Source: an uncultured Collinsella sp. (GTDB taxonomy: Bacteria > Actinomycetota > Coriobacteriia > Coriobacteriales > Coriobacteriaceae). From it: 37,005 bases of DNA. The first letter of the stretch is position 1; each line of letters begins with the position of its first letter. Under the pieces are notes generated by a model. The model worked only from the letters and a program-made list of their open reading frames with translations. It ran no database searches and was not told the origin of the DNA. Positions 31,501 through 37,005 of this stretch are shown one piece after another. Both the position numbers and the translations under genes were made by a program. Location of the stretch: assembly GCA_905211615.1 (NCBI GenBank), contig CAJMBB010000003.1:1-37005 (forward strand), given 5' to 3'.

Positions 31501-32205
31501 GTGACTCGGACCATTGATATCCCGACGTTTCAGGCGGCACTCGTGCGCAACTGCTCCCCCACGCTCGCGGGCATCAAGCCCGCTTCGCTCTTTACCTATC
31601 CCGGCGTCTACGCCCGTCAAGATGGCTCGAGCGCAACCGCGGCAATCGAAGATCGTCGAACGCGTCTGCTCAACGTTATCGCTCAGTGCAATCACGAGCT
31701 CGATCCGCTCGGCATCCACTTGAGCGTTTTGGTCTGGCGACCTTGTGGGGCGCTCGTCTACGCATACTGCCCCGCGGACCTCATGCACTACCTATCCGAC
31801 CCCCGAGCCGCAAGCGCGCTCGCCGCCGAAGGCTACGATATCCGCGACCTGCTCTCATCCCTCGTGCATCTCGCCGCGCGTATCACGCAGGCCAGCAGCA
31901 ATGCCGCAGAAAGCGCTTATGGCGACAGCCTTTGCGCACTCGCCCAAGATAGGCCTTGCGATAAGGGTTGCACCTGCGAGTTCCCCCACGAAATTGGCTA
32001 CTTTTTGGGCTATCCCTACGAAGACGTGCATCAGTTTATCGTCCAGCATGGCGAAAACTACAAGGTCTTTGGCGCCTGGAAGGTCTACACGAATGTCGAG
32101 CAGGCGCTCACGACCTTCGACTCCTATCGCGCCTGCACGCAATACCTCACCTATGTCTATCAGCAGGGCTACAGCCTGGCACAACTTGCCCAGGCAACCC
32201 GATAG
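31501..32205 (+). CDS. DUF3793 family protein
   Basis: A cytoplasmic protein of 234 residues with the DUF3793 pattern: VIAQCNHELDPLGIHLSVL, then GALVYAYCPADLMHYL, and the strongly conserved CEFPHEIGYFLGYPYEDVHQFI followed by GAWKVYTNVEQALTTFDSYRACTQYL. The function of the family is unknown. It often sits beside flavodoxin and iron- or heme-responsive genes, as here. Several cysteines (CDKGCTCEF) could bind metal or heme; that is inference. The start is GTG at 31501 with AAAGGAG upstream. It is the first gene of a two-gene unit with flavodoxin (46-base gap) behind a promoter carrying a split palindrome. Confidence 0.88.
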   Translation: MTRTIDIPTFQAALVRNCSPTLAGIKPASLFTYPGVYARQDGSSATAAIEDRRTRLLNVIAQCNHELDPLGIHLSVLVWRPCGALVYAYCPADLMHYLSDPRAASALAAEGYDIRDLLSSLVHLAARITQASSNAAESAYGDSLCALAQDRPCDKGCTCEFPHEIGYFLGYPYEDVHQFIVQHGENYKVFGAWKVYTNVEQALTTFDSYRACTQYLTYVYQQGYSLAQLAQATR

Positions 32206-32251
32206 AACGTATAAACCGCGGCCGCGTGCCGCACAACCGAAAGGACTCAAC

Positions 32252-32671
32252 ATGAGCAAGATTGCCGTCGTCTATTGGAGCGGTACGGGTAACACCGAAG
32301 CCATGGCCAACTTCGTCGCCGAGGGCGCGACGTCAGCCGGAGCCGAGGCAGAGGCTATCTCCTGCGCCGACTTCTCCGCCGACAAGGCCGCCGAATATGA
32401 TGCCTTCGCCTTCGGCTGCCCCGCCATGGGCTCCGAGGAGCTTGAGTATGACGAGTTTCAGCCTATGTGGGATGAGGTCAAGGAGACCCTCGGCGACAAG
32501 AAGGTCGTCCTCTTTGGCTCCTATTCGTGGGCCGAGGGCGAGTGGATGGACAACTGGAAGGCCGACGCCGACGAGGCCGGCGTCAACGTCGTGGACTCCG
32601 TCATTTGCTACGATGCGCCCGACGATGAGGGCGAGGCGGCCTGCAAGGCCCTCGGAGCCGAGCTGGCCTAG
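32252..32671 (+). CDS. Flavodoxin
   Basis: A short-chain flavodoxin of 139 residues, an FMN electron carrier that replaces ferredoxin when iron is scarce. The FMN phosphate loop is VYWSGTGNTEAMA near the N terminus. The later isoalloxazine-contacting loops are CPAMGSEELEYDEF and FGSYSWAEGEWMDNW, with the expected aromatic Tyr/Trp. The protein is very acidic, typical of the family. ATG at 32252 has AAAGGA a few bases upstream. It follows the DUF3793 gene and probably shares its promoter. Iron-responsive control fits the operator-like palindrome upstream. Confidence 0.93.
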   Translation: MSKIAVVYWSGTGNTEAMANFVAEGATSAGAEAEAISCADFSADKAAEYDAFAFGCPAMGSEELEYDEFQPMWDEVKETLGDKKVVLFGSYSWAEGEWMDNWKADADEAGVNVVDSVICYDAPDDEGEAACKALGAELA

Positions 32672-32727
32672 CAGCGCCACGCGCCTCATCGAATCGGGCC
32701 CATCTCAAAACACGACTGCACCCTACA

Positions 32728-32763
32728 AAAGCGGAGGCTGGGATCAATCCAGCCCCCGCTTTC
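32728..32763. terminator. Bidirectional terminator
   Basis: AAAGCGG-GGCTGG pairs with CCAGCC-CCGCTTT (13 bp plus one mismatch) around a 7-base loop. T-tracts occur on both sides (TTT plus, TTTT minus). It separates the convergent flavodoxin and ABC ATPase genes. Confidence 0.9.
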
Positions 32764-32787
32764 CGTAAGGATAGCTTTGCAAAGCAG

Positions 32788-33540
32788 CTACGAGATATTG
32801 CCCAAGAACGCCTTGGTGCGCTCGCTCTTGGGGTGGTCGAAGACCTCGCTCGGCGTACCCTCTTCCACAATGACGCCGCCGTCCATAAAGACGACGCGGT
32901 CGGCGACATCGCGGGCAAAGCCCATCTCGTGCGTCACGACGATCATGGTCATGCCGTCGCGCGCCAAGTCGCGCATGACGCCCAGGACGTCGCGCACGAG
33001 CTCGGGGTCGAGCGCGGACGTGGCCTCATCAAAAAGCATCACGTGCGGGTTCATCGACAGGGCGCGGGCGATGGCCACGCGCTGTTGCTGGCCGCCCGAA
33101 AGCTGGCTCGGCATAAAGTCGATACGCTCGGCCAAGCCCACCTTGGTCAGCTCCTCGACGGCAATCTTCTCGGCCTCTTCCTTGCTGCGCTTGAGTACCT
33201 TTTGCTGCGCGAGCATGACGTTCTTTTTGACTGACAGATGCGGGAACAAATTGAACTGCTGGAACACCATGCCCAAATGCGTACGTACCTTGTTAAGGTC
33301 GACGCCCTTGGCGCACACGTCCACGCCCTCAACGACGATCGAGCCGCTCGTGGGATGCTCCAGACGATTGATGCAGCGAAGCATCGTCGACTTGCCCGAG
33401 CCCGAAGGACCCAGGACTACGACGACCTCGCCCTTGTGCACATCCAGATCGATATCGCGCAGGACCACGTTATCGCCAAAGGCCTTCTGGAGGTTCTTGA
33501 TGCTGACGACGACCTCGTTCGAGTTATTGGTTTCGCTCAT
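32788..33540 (-). CDS. Polar amino acid ABC transporter ATP-binding protein
   Basis: An ATPase of 250 residues of the GlnQ/HisP family that powers import of a polar amino acid. Walker A is LGPSGSGKST, the Q-loop is GMVFQQFNLFPHLSV, the signature is SQLSGGQQQRVAIARAL, Walker B is HVMLFDEATSALDPE, and the switch His is in VVTHEMGFARDVAD. ATG at 33540 has AGGAGG seven bases upstream and lies 12 bases after the permease stop. It is the last gene of the binding protein-permease-ATPase unit. The amino acid transported cannot be decided from this protein. Confidence 0.95.
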   Translation of the reverse strand: MSETNNSNEVVVSIKNLQKAFGDNVVLRDIDLDVHKGEVVVVLGPSGSGKSTMLRCINRLEHPTSGSIVVEGVDVCAKGVDLNKVRTHLGMVFQQFNLFPHLSVKKNVMLAQQKVLKRSKEEAEKIAVEELTKVGLAERIDFMPSQLSGGQQQRVAIARALSMNPHVMLFDEATSALDPELVRDVLGVMRDLARDGMTMIVVTHEMGFARDVADRVVFMDGGVIVEEGTPSEVFDHPKSERTKAFLGNIS

Positions 33541-33552
33541 GATAGGACCTCC

Positions 33553-34914
33553 TTACAGACCGGCGATGTGATCGGCGGGCGTCGCGACGACCTGTCCGGC
33601 GCTCTTGGCGGGACGCTTCTTCTTGGTTTCGGCCGTCCCCAGAAGCCTCGCCTCAAGACCACTCACCAAGCGCGCAAGCGGCAGCGTAATGACCAGGTAG
33701 AACAGGGCGGCAACCACATACGGCGTGATGGAGCCCGTCGTGGCCACGATGGTGCGGGCGTTCATGACGATCTCGACCACGCCCACGGCGGCGAGCAGCG
33801 ACGTATCCTTGTAGAGCAGGATAAACTCGCTGGTCAGCGTAGGCAGGACATTGCGGAACGTCTGCGGGATCATCACGTAGAGCAGCGTCTGGAAGGCATT
33901 CATGCCCAGCGAGCGGGCAGCCTCGTTTTGACCCTTGGGGATCGACTGAATACCGGCACGGAAGATCTCGCACAGGTAGGCGGACGAGTTCATGGCCATG
34001 ACGATGACGCCCAACACATAGTCGTCCACCTTGACGCCGGCAAGCGGCAGGCCAAAGAACGCGATGTAGATCTGCAGGAACGCCGGCGTACCACGGATGA
34101 TATTCACATAAATGCCGGCAAGGCAACGCAGGATGCGCGACTTGGAGATGCGCATGAGCGACAAGGCAAAGCCAAAGGGAATTGCCAGCGGAAACGCCAC
34201 GAGCACGATCGAGAGCGACATGAGGAAGCCTTTGAAGACGATCGGCAGGCTCTGGACCAAAATGACCGGGTTCAGGAACAGGCGAAGGAACATGTTGGAA
34301 TTCCATGCCTCGACCCACGGCTGCTCCTTAAGATCGGCCAGGAAGTTATCGAATGCCGTCACGCCCTTAATCTCGACGGAAGGAATCTTGGAAATCTTCT
34401 TGGTCGAACCGTCGGCGAGCGTATAGGTGCCGCTAAAGGCCTCTTCGCCGCCCTCGACGGGAAACGTCACGCCGTAAACCTCGACACGGAAAAAGCCGCC
34501 GGCAGGCGCTGTCTCGCCAAAGTCAATCTTGAGCGTCTGGCCGTCAGCCTTGCACGTGGGCTTCATGGGCGTACGATCCATGAGGTCCTCGCCCGAGAGC
34601 ATCGTCAATCGCGTGTCATCGGTACCAAACGTCGTGCCGTCGACAAACGTCAGCGAAAGACCGCTCAGCTCCTCATCGGCATCGGCCTGGACCTCCCAGG
34701 TAATGCGCGTCTCGGTGCCGCCGACCACAGCGCTGCCCGAACCGGTGTTGGGTCGGGCGGTAATCTTTGCGGTCTCAAGCGCCTGGGCGGTCGTGGGCGC
34801 ATATGCCCCCGCGCACACCAGCGCGAGCGCCACGGCCATGACGCAGACTAGCTTTTGGAGCAAGGCGGGCAGTGGAAAACGCTGCTCCGCGGCCCCTTTG
34901 TTCAGTCGAGACAA
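33553..34914 (-). CDS. Amino acid ABC transporter permease with N-terminal extracytoplasmic domain
   Basis: A protein of 453 residues, about twice the usual HisM/GlnP length. Residues 20-45 are a signal-peptide-like hydrophobic segment ending AQA. About residues 46-215 form an extracytoplasmic, beta-rich domain (AVVGGTETRITWEVQADADEE, FRVEVYGVTFPVEGGEEAFSG). The C-terminal half is the HisM-type permease with the EAA loop (QNEAARSLGMNAFQTLL). The start I favour is TTG at 34914, with TAGGAG five bases upstream. The next ATG lies within the hydrophobic segment, and the frame open to 35019 crosses a hairpin. The extra domain has no family I recognise and may interact with the binding protein or the cell envelope. 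Confidence 0.88.
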   Translation of the reverse strand: MSRLNKGAAEQRFPLPALLQKLVCVMAVALALVCAGAYAPTTAQALETAKITARPNTGSGSAVVGGTETRITWEVQADADEELSGLSLTFVDGTTFGTDDTRLTMLSGEDLMDRTPMKPTCKADGQTLKIDFGETAPAGGFFRVEVYGVTFPVEGGEEAFSGTYTLADGSTKKISKIPSVEIKGVTAFDNFLADLKEQPWVEAWNSNMFLRLFLNPVILVQSLPIVFKGFLMSLSIVLVAFPLAIPFGFALSLMRISKSRILRCLAGIYVNIIRGTPAFLQIYIAFFGLPLAGVKVDDYVLGVIVMAMNSSAYLCEIFRAGIQSIPKGQNEAARSLGMNAFQTLLYVMIPQTFRNVLPTLTSEFILLYKDTSLLAAVGVVEIVMNARTIVATTGSITPYVVAALFYLVITLPLARLVSGLEARLLGTAETKKKRPAKSAGQVVATPADHIAGL

Positions 34915-34982
34915 GGTGGCTCCTATCGTAGAAGTTGCCGGCAAAACGAGACGGAAATGCTCTCCGTCAAGAGAAGCGCAAA

Positions 34983-35010
34983 GGCCCTCTCCGCCAAAAC
35001 GGAAAGGGCC
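34983..35010 (-). terminator. Hairpin between binding protein and permease genes
   Basis: GGCCCTCTCCG (34983-34993) and CGGAAAGGGCC (35000-35010) pair at 10 of 11 positions around CCAAAA, with TTTGC following on the minus strand. It lies 20 bases after the binding protein stop. Such hairpins often lower transporter expression relative to the abundant binding protein. Confidence 0.75.
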
Positions 35011-35032
35011 CGCGTGCAATCAAGTAGCTATT

Positions 35033-35893
35033 TTACTTGATGTTGTACTTAGCCATGAGGGCGTCGACGGTACCGTCGTCGGTCAGGTCCTTGATGGCCT
35101 GGTTGATATCGTCCTTGAGCTTGGTGTTGCCCTGGTTGATGGCGATGGCGTACTCCTCGCCGGTGCTGATCTGCTTAATGGTCTGGCAGGTGTTGAACTG
35201 CTCGGCGGTCAGCTGGCTGGCAACGGAGCGGTTGGTGACTACGGCGTCGCCCTTATCGGACTGCAGGGCGCTGAAGCACTCGGTAGCGTCCTTGTAGGGG
35301 ACGATCTTGGCCTTGGGGAAGTTCTCCTGGGCAAAGGACTCGGCGGTCGAGCCAGACTGGACGATGATGGTAGCGTCGGCGTTGTTGAGCTTCTCACTGT
35401 AGTTGTCGGCCGTGATGTCGGTGTTATCGACCTTGGTCACGATAGCCTGATCGTCCATGTAGTAGGAATCGGAGAAAGTGACCTCCTTCTCACGCTCGGG
35501 CGTGTCGGTGATAGCCGCGATGGCGACGTCGTACTTAGCGCCCGAAGCGACACCGGGGACGAGCGTGTCGAAGTCATTGTTGACGTACTCGACATCCAGA
35601 CCCAGCTTGTCGCCGATAGCCTTGATGAGCTCAAGGTCAAAGCCCTGATAATCGCCGTTGTCATCCTTGTACTCAAACGGAGCGTACTCGGCAGAGGTGC
35701 CGACGGTCAGCGTACCGTCCTTGACGAGCGCGTACTCCTTGGAGCCGTCGACCTTCTCGACCTTAGCGTCGTCAGAGCTGCTGGAACCGGCATTGGAACC
35801 AGAGGTGGCGTTGGACGAGCCGCAGCCCGTCAGTGCGAGGGCGAGCGCCATGGCGCCCGTGGCGGCAAATGCGCCAAGCTTCTTGAGCTTCAT
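35033..35893 (-). CDS. Polar amino acid ABC transporter substrate-binding lipoprotein
   Basis: An extracellular lipoprotein of 286 residues. The signal peptide ends in the lipobox LTGC with Cys24 as the lipidation site, followed by a Ser/Asn-rich linker. The type II periplasmic-binding fold starts at GTLTVGTSAEYAPFEYKDDNG and has the family segment GFDLELIKAIGDKLGL. The ligand-site region is VAIAAITDTPEREKEVTFSDSYY, and the hinge region has IIVQSGSTAESFAQENFP. The Arg in TPERE is the usual alpha-carboxylate contact of this family. ATG at 35893 has AAGGAG seven bases upstream. It leads the importer unit. Cystine, glutamine, arginine or histidine are all possible ligands. Confidence 0.94.
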   Translation of the reverse strand: MKLKKLGAFAATGAMALALALTGCGSSNATSGSNAGSSSSDDAKVEKVDGSKEYALVKDGTLTVGTSAEYAPFEYKDDNGDYQGFDLELIKAIGDKLGLDVEYVNNDFDTLVPGVASGAKYDVAIAAITDTPEREKEVTFSDSYYMDDQAIVTKVDNTDITADNYSEKLNNADATIIVQSGSTAESFAQENFPKAKIVPYKDATECFSALQSDKGDAVVTNRSVASQLTAEQFNTCQTIKQISTGEEYAIAINQGNTKLKDDINQAIKDLTDDGTVDALMAKYNIK

Positions 35894-35950
35894 AATCAGT
35901 CTCCTTCCGGTGACCCCGTTTGATTCAGAGGTCTGCAAAAACTGTTGGAT

Positions 35951-35979
35951 ATTATGCACCCGTAAATGCGAAACTGCAA
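35951..35979 (-). promoter_or_regulatory. Promoter of the amino acid importer
   Basis: On the minus strand TTGCAG (35974-35979) and CATAAT (35951-35956) are 17 bases apart, with TG one base before the -10 box. It lies about 60 bases before the start codon. Confidence 0.6.
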
Positions 35980-35994
35980 TCAGAAAACTGATTG
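35977..35994. promoter_or_regulatory. Candidate operator of the amino acid importer
   Basis: CAATCAG (35977-35983) and CTGATTG (35988-35994) are a perfect 7-bp inverted repeat around AAAA. It overlaps the upstream edge of the proposed -35 box. An activator or repressor could bind here; which one is not known. Confidence 0.5.
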
Positions 35995-36040
35995 AAACAA
36001 ACCCATAACGTGAATGGAACACTCCACTTTGTGACAGTCA

Positions 36041-36907
36041 TTACTGCTGCAATGACCTTAACAGTTTAATTTCAGCCGCATAACCTGCAAGTTCGTTCGG
36101 TGTCTCCAAAATGAATGGCAATGCGCGCAAGCGGCCATTCGATACAATATTCTGCATAACCTGCATACCGCCGCCAAACTCTTCACTACCCAGGTAGCCC
36201 TTGCCGATGCACTCGTGGCGATCCTTATGGGCACCGCAGGGGTTCTTGGAGTCATTGATATGCACGGCGCGCAGGCGCTCGATACCCACCACACGATCGA
36301 ACTCGTCGAGCACACCGTCCAGATCATGGATGATGTCGTAGCCGGCGTCATTCACATGGCAGGTGTCCAGGCAAACGCCCAACTTGGCCGACAGCTCGGG
36401 GCGCTTGTCGGCAACACCCTCAATGATGAGCGCCAGTTCCTCAAAGCTGCGGCCCACCTCGGTACCCTTGCCGGCCATGGTCTCAAGCAGCACCGTCGTC
36501 TGCTGGCCCTCAAACATCACCTGACACAAGGTGTCAACGATCATTTGAATGCCAGCATCGGCACCCTGCCCCACATGCGCACCGGGATGGAAGTTGTAGT
36601 AGTTGCCGGGCAGCGCTTCCAGACGCTGTAAGTCCTCGGCCATTGCCTCCAAGGCAAACTCGCGCGCCCGCTCTTTGGCCGAGCAGGGGTTATAGGTATA
36701 CGGGGCATGAGCCACGAGCGGGCCAAAGTCGTTTTGCTCCATAAGCTCGCGCAGGGCCGCCACGTCATCCATGTCAAGATCTTTCGCCTTGCCGCCGCGC
36801 GGGTTGCGCGTAAAGAATGCAAAGGTGTTGGCGCCAATGGATAGCGCCGTCTCCCCCATTGCCCGATAGCCCTTCGTCGTCGAAAGATGACACCCAATCG
36901 TCAGCAT
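36041..36907 (-). CDS. nfo: Endonuclease IV (AP endonuclease)
   Basis: A zinc-dependent deoxyribonuclease IV of 288 residues that cuts 5' of abasic sites in base-excision repair. The TIM-barrel metal ligands are visible in order: GCHLSTTKG, VAHAPYTYNP, NFHPGAHVG, VLLETMAGKG, GVCLDTCHVNDAGYD, VHINDSKNPCGAHKDRHECIGKG and FILETPNE. The signature sequences and length are complete. ATG at 36907 has GGAG and GGGGGAG upstream. It lies 16 bases after the stop of the partial upstream frame, with its ribosome binding site in that gap, suggesting an operon. Confidence 0.96.
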   Translation of the reverse strand: MLTIGCHLSTTKGYRAMGETALSIGANTFAFFTRNPRGGKAKDLDMDDVAALRELMEQNDFGPLVAHAPYTYNPCSAKERAREFALEAMAEDLQRLEALPGNYYNFHPGAHVGQGADAGIQMIVDTLCQVMFEGQQTTVLLETMAGKGTEVGRSFEELALIIEGVADKRPELSAKLGVCLDTCHVNDAGYDIIHDLDGVLDEFDRVVGIERLRAVHINDSKNPCGAHKDRHECIGKGYLGSEEFGGGMQVMQNIVSNGRLRALPFILETPNELAGYAAEIKLLRSLQQ

Positions 36908-36923
36908 CTCCAGCTCCCCCTCA

Positions 36924-37005
36924 TCAGTTGCGGTGAAATAGTTCCTGTTTGGGGGTGCGGACGATTTCTTGGACCGCGCCTAGGCGTATCCAAGCTTCCT
37001 GCGGT
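36924..37005 (-). CDS. C-terminal end of a possible upstream gene, partial
   Basis: The minus strand has an open frame running in from the window edge and stopping at TGA (36924-36926), 16 bases before nfo. The 26 visible residues (PQEAWIRLGAVQEIV and onward, ending in FHRN) have natural-looking composition, and the spacing to the nfo ribosome binding site fits an operon. Another frame is also open here, so this is not certain. No family can be named from so short a piece. Confidence 0.4.
   Translation of the reverse strand, partial: PQEAWIRLGAVQEIVRTPKQELFHRN

Noticed and set aside
33238..34851. 537-codon plus-strand frame across the permease and ATPase genes
   Set aside because: It crosses two well-supported genes of the other strand and has the His/Arg/Asp-rich composition of a shadow frame.

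Overview
The window is GC-rich and densely coded, with mostly minus-strand genes, short intergenic gaps, frequent GTG and TTG starts and strong AGGAGG-type ribosome binding sites. Gene content (EttA, a DUF3793-flavodoxin pair, a Y-family polymerase with a YolD partner, a fructoselysine-type cluster, L-lactate dehydrogenase) and protein style suggest a gut actinobacterium of the Coriobacteriia, most likely Collinsella-like. This assignment is inference, since there is no rRNA or other marker here. No tRNA, rRNA, CRISPR array or transposase gene was seen, and no gene-free stretch exceeds about 225 bases.

Layout. 1-5526 (minus): the 5' part of a DUF2974 hydrolase-like gene, L-lactate dehydrogenase, a class I/II aminotransferase and glutamine-dependent NAD synthetase, most followed by a clear hairpin terminator. 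5730-8099 (plus): two uncharacterised proteins, one a membrane protein with a Ser/Thr-rich tail and one with a Pro/Glu-rich linker. 8171-8310: a 100-base near-palindrome with a UUCG-capped core, then a second hairpin. 8314-11153 (minus): EttA, then an ArsR-SdpI type pair with a well-formed promoter/operator. 11333-12927 (plus): tcdA and a TatD-family nuclease.

13008-24396 (minus) is the centrepiece: eleven structural genes and a GntR/HutC regulator. The promoter-proximal half encodes a YfcC-type transporter, an amidohydrolase-3 protein, and homologues of FrlC, FrlB and FrlD, the epimerase, deglycase and kinase of fructoselysine (Amadori product) catabolism. After an internal hairpin comes a second half: another PfkB kinase, an amidohydrolase-2 protein, YjbQ/UPF0047, BtpA/SgcQ and an FGGY kinase. 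The second half belongs to no pathway I know. Both amidohydrolase-like proteins lack expected metal ligands. A 9-bp direct repeat with 10-bp period just downstream of the likely promoter is a good candidate operator for the GntR protein.

24547-28044 (minus): two HAD phosphatases and glucose-6-phosphate isomerase; the last would take the glucose 6-phosphate released by a FrlB-type reaction into glycolysis. 28162-28926: dispersed copies of an AAAGGGACAGGTT-type repeat around a truncated iron-alcohol-dehydrogenase-like gene. 28995-30915 (plus): a Y-family polymerase and a YolD-like protein behind a near-consensus promoter and a LexA-type SOS box. 30942-31325 (minus): a membrane-anchored heavy-metal-binding protein behind a CsoR-like site. 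31501-32671 (plus): a DUF3793 protein and flavodoxin behind a metal-regulator-like split palindrome. 32788-35893 (minus): a polar amino acid ABC importer whose permease carries an extra extracytoplasmic domain. 36041-37005 (minus): endonuclease IV and the tail of one more possible gene.
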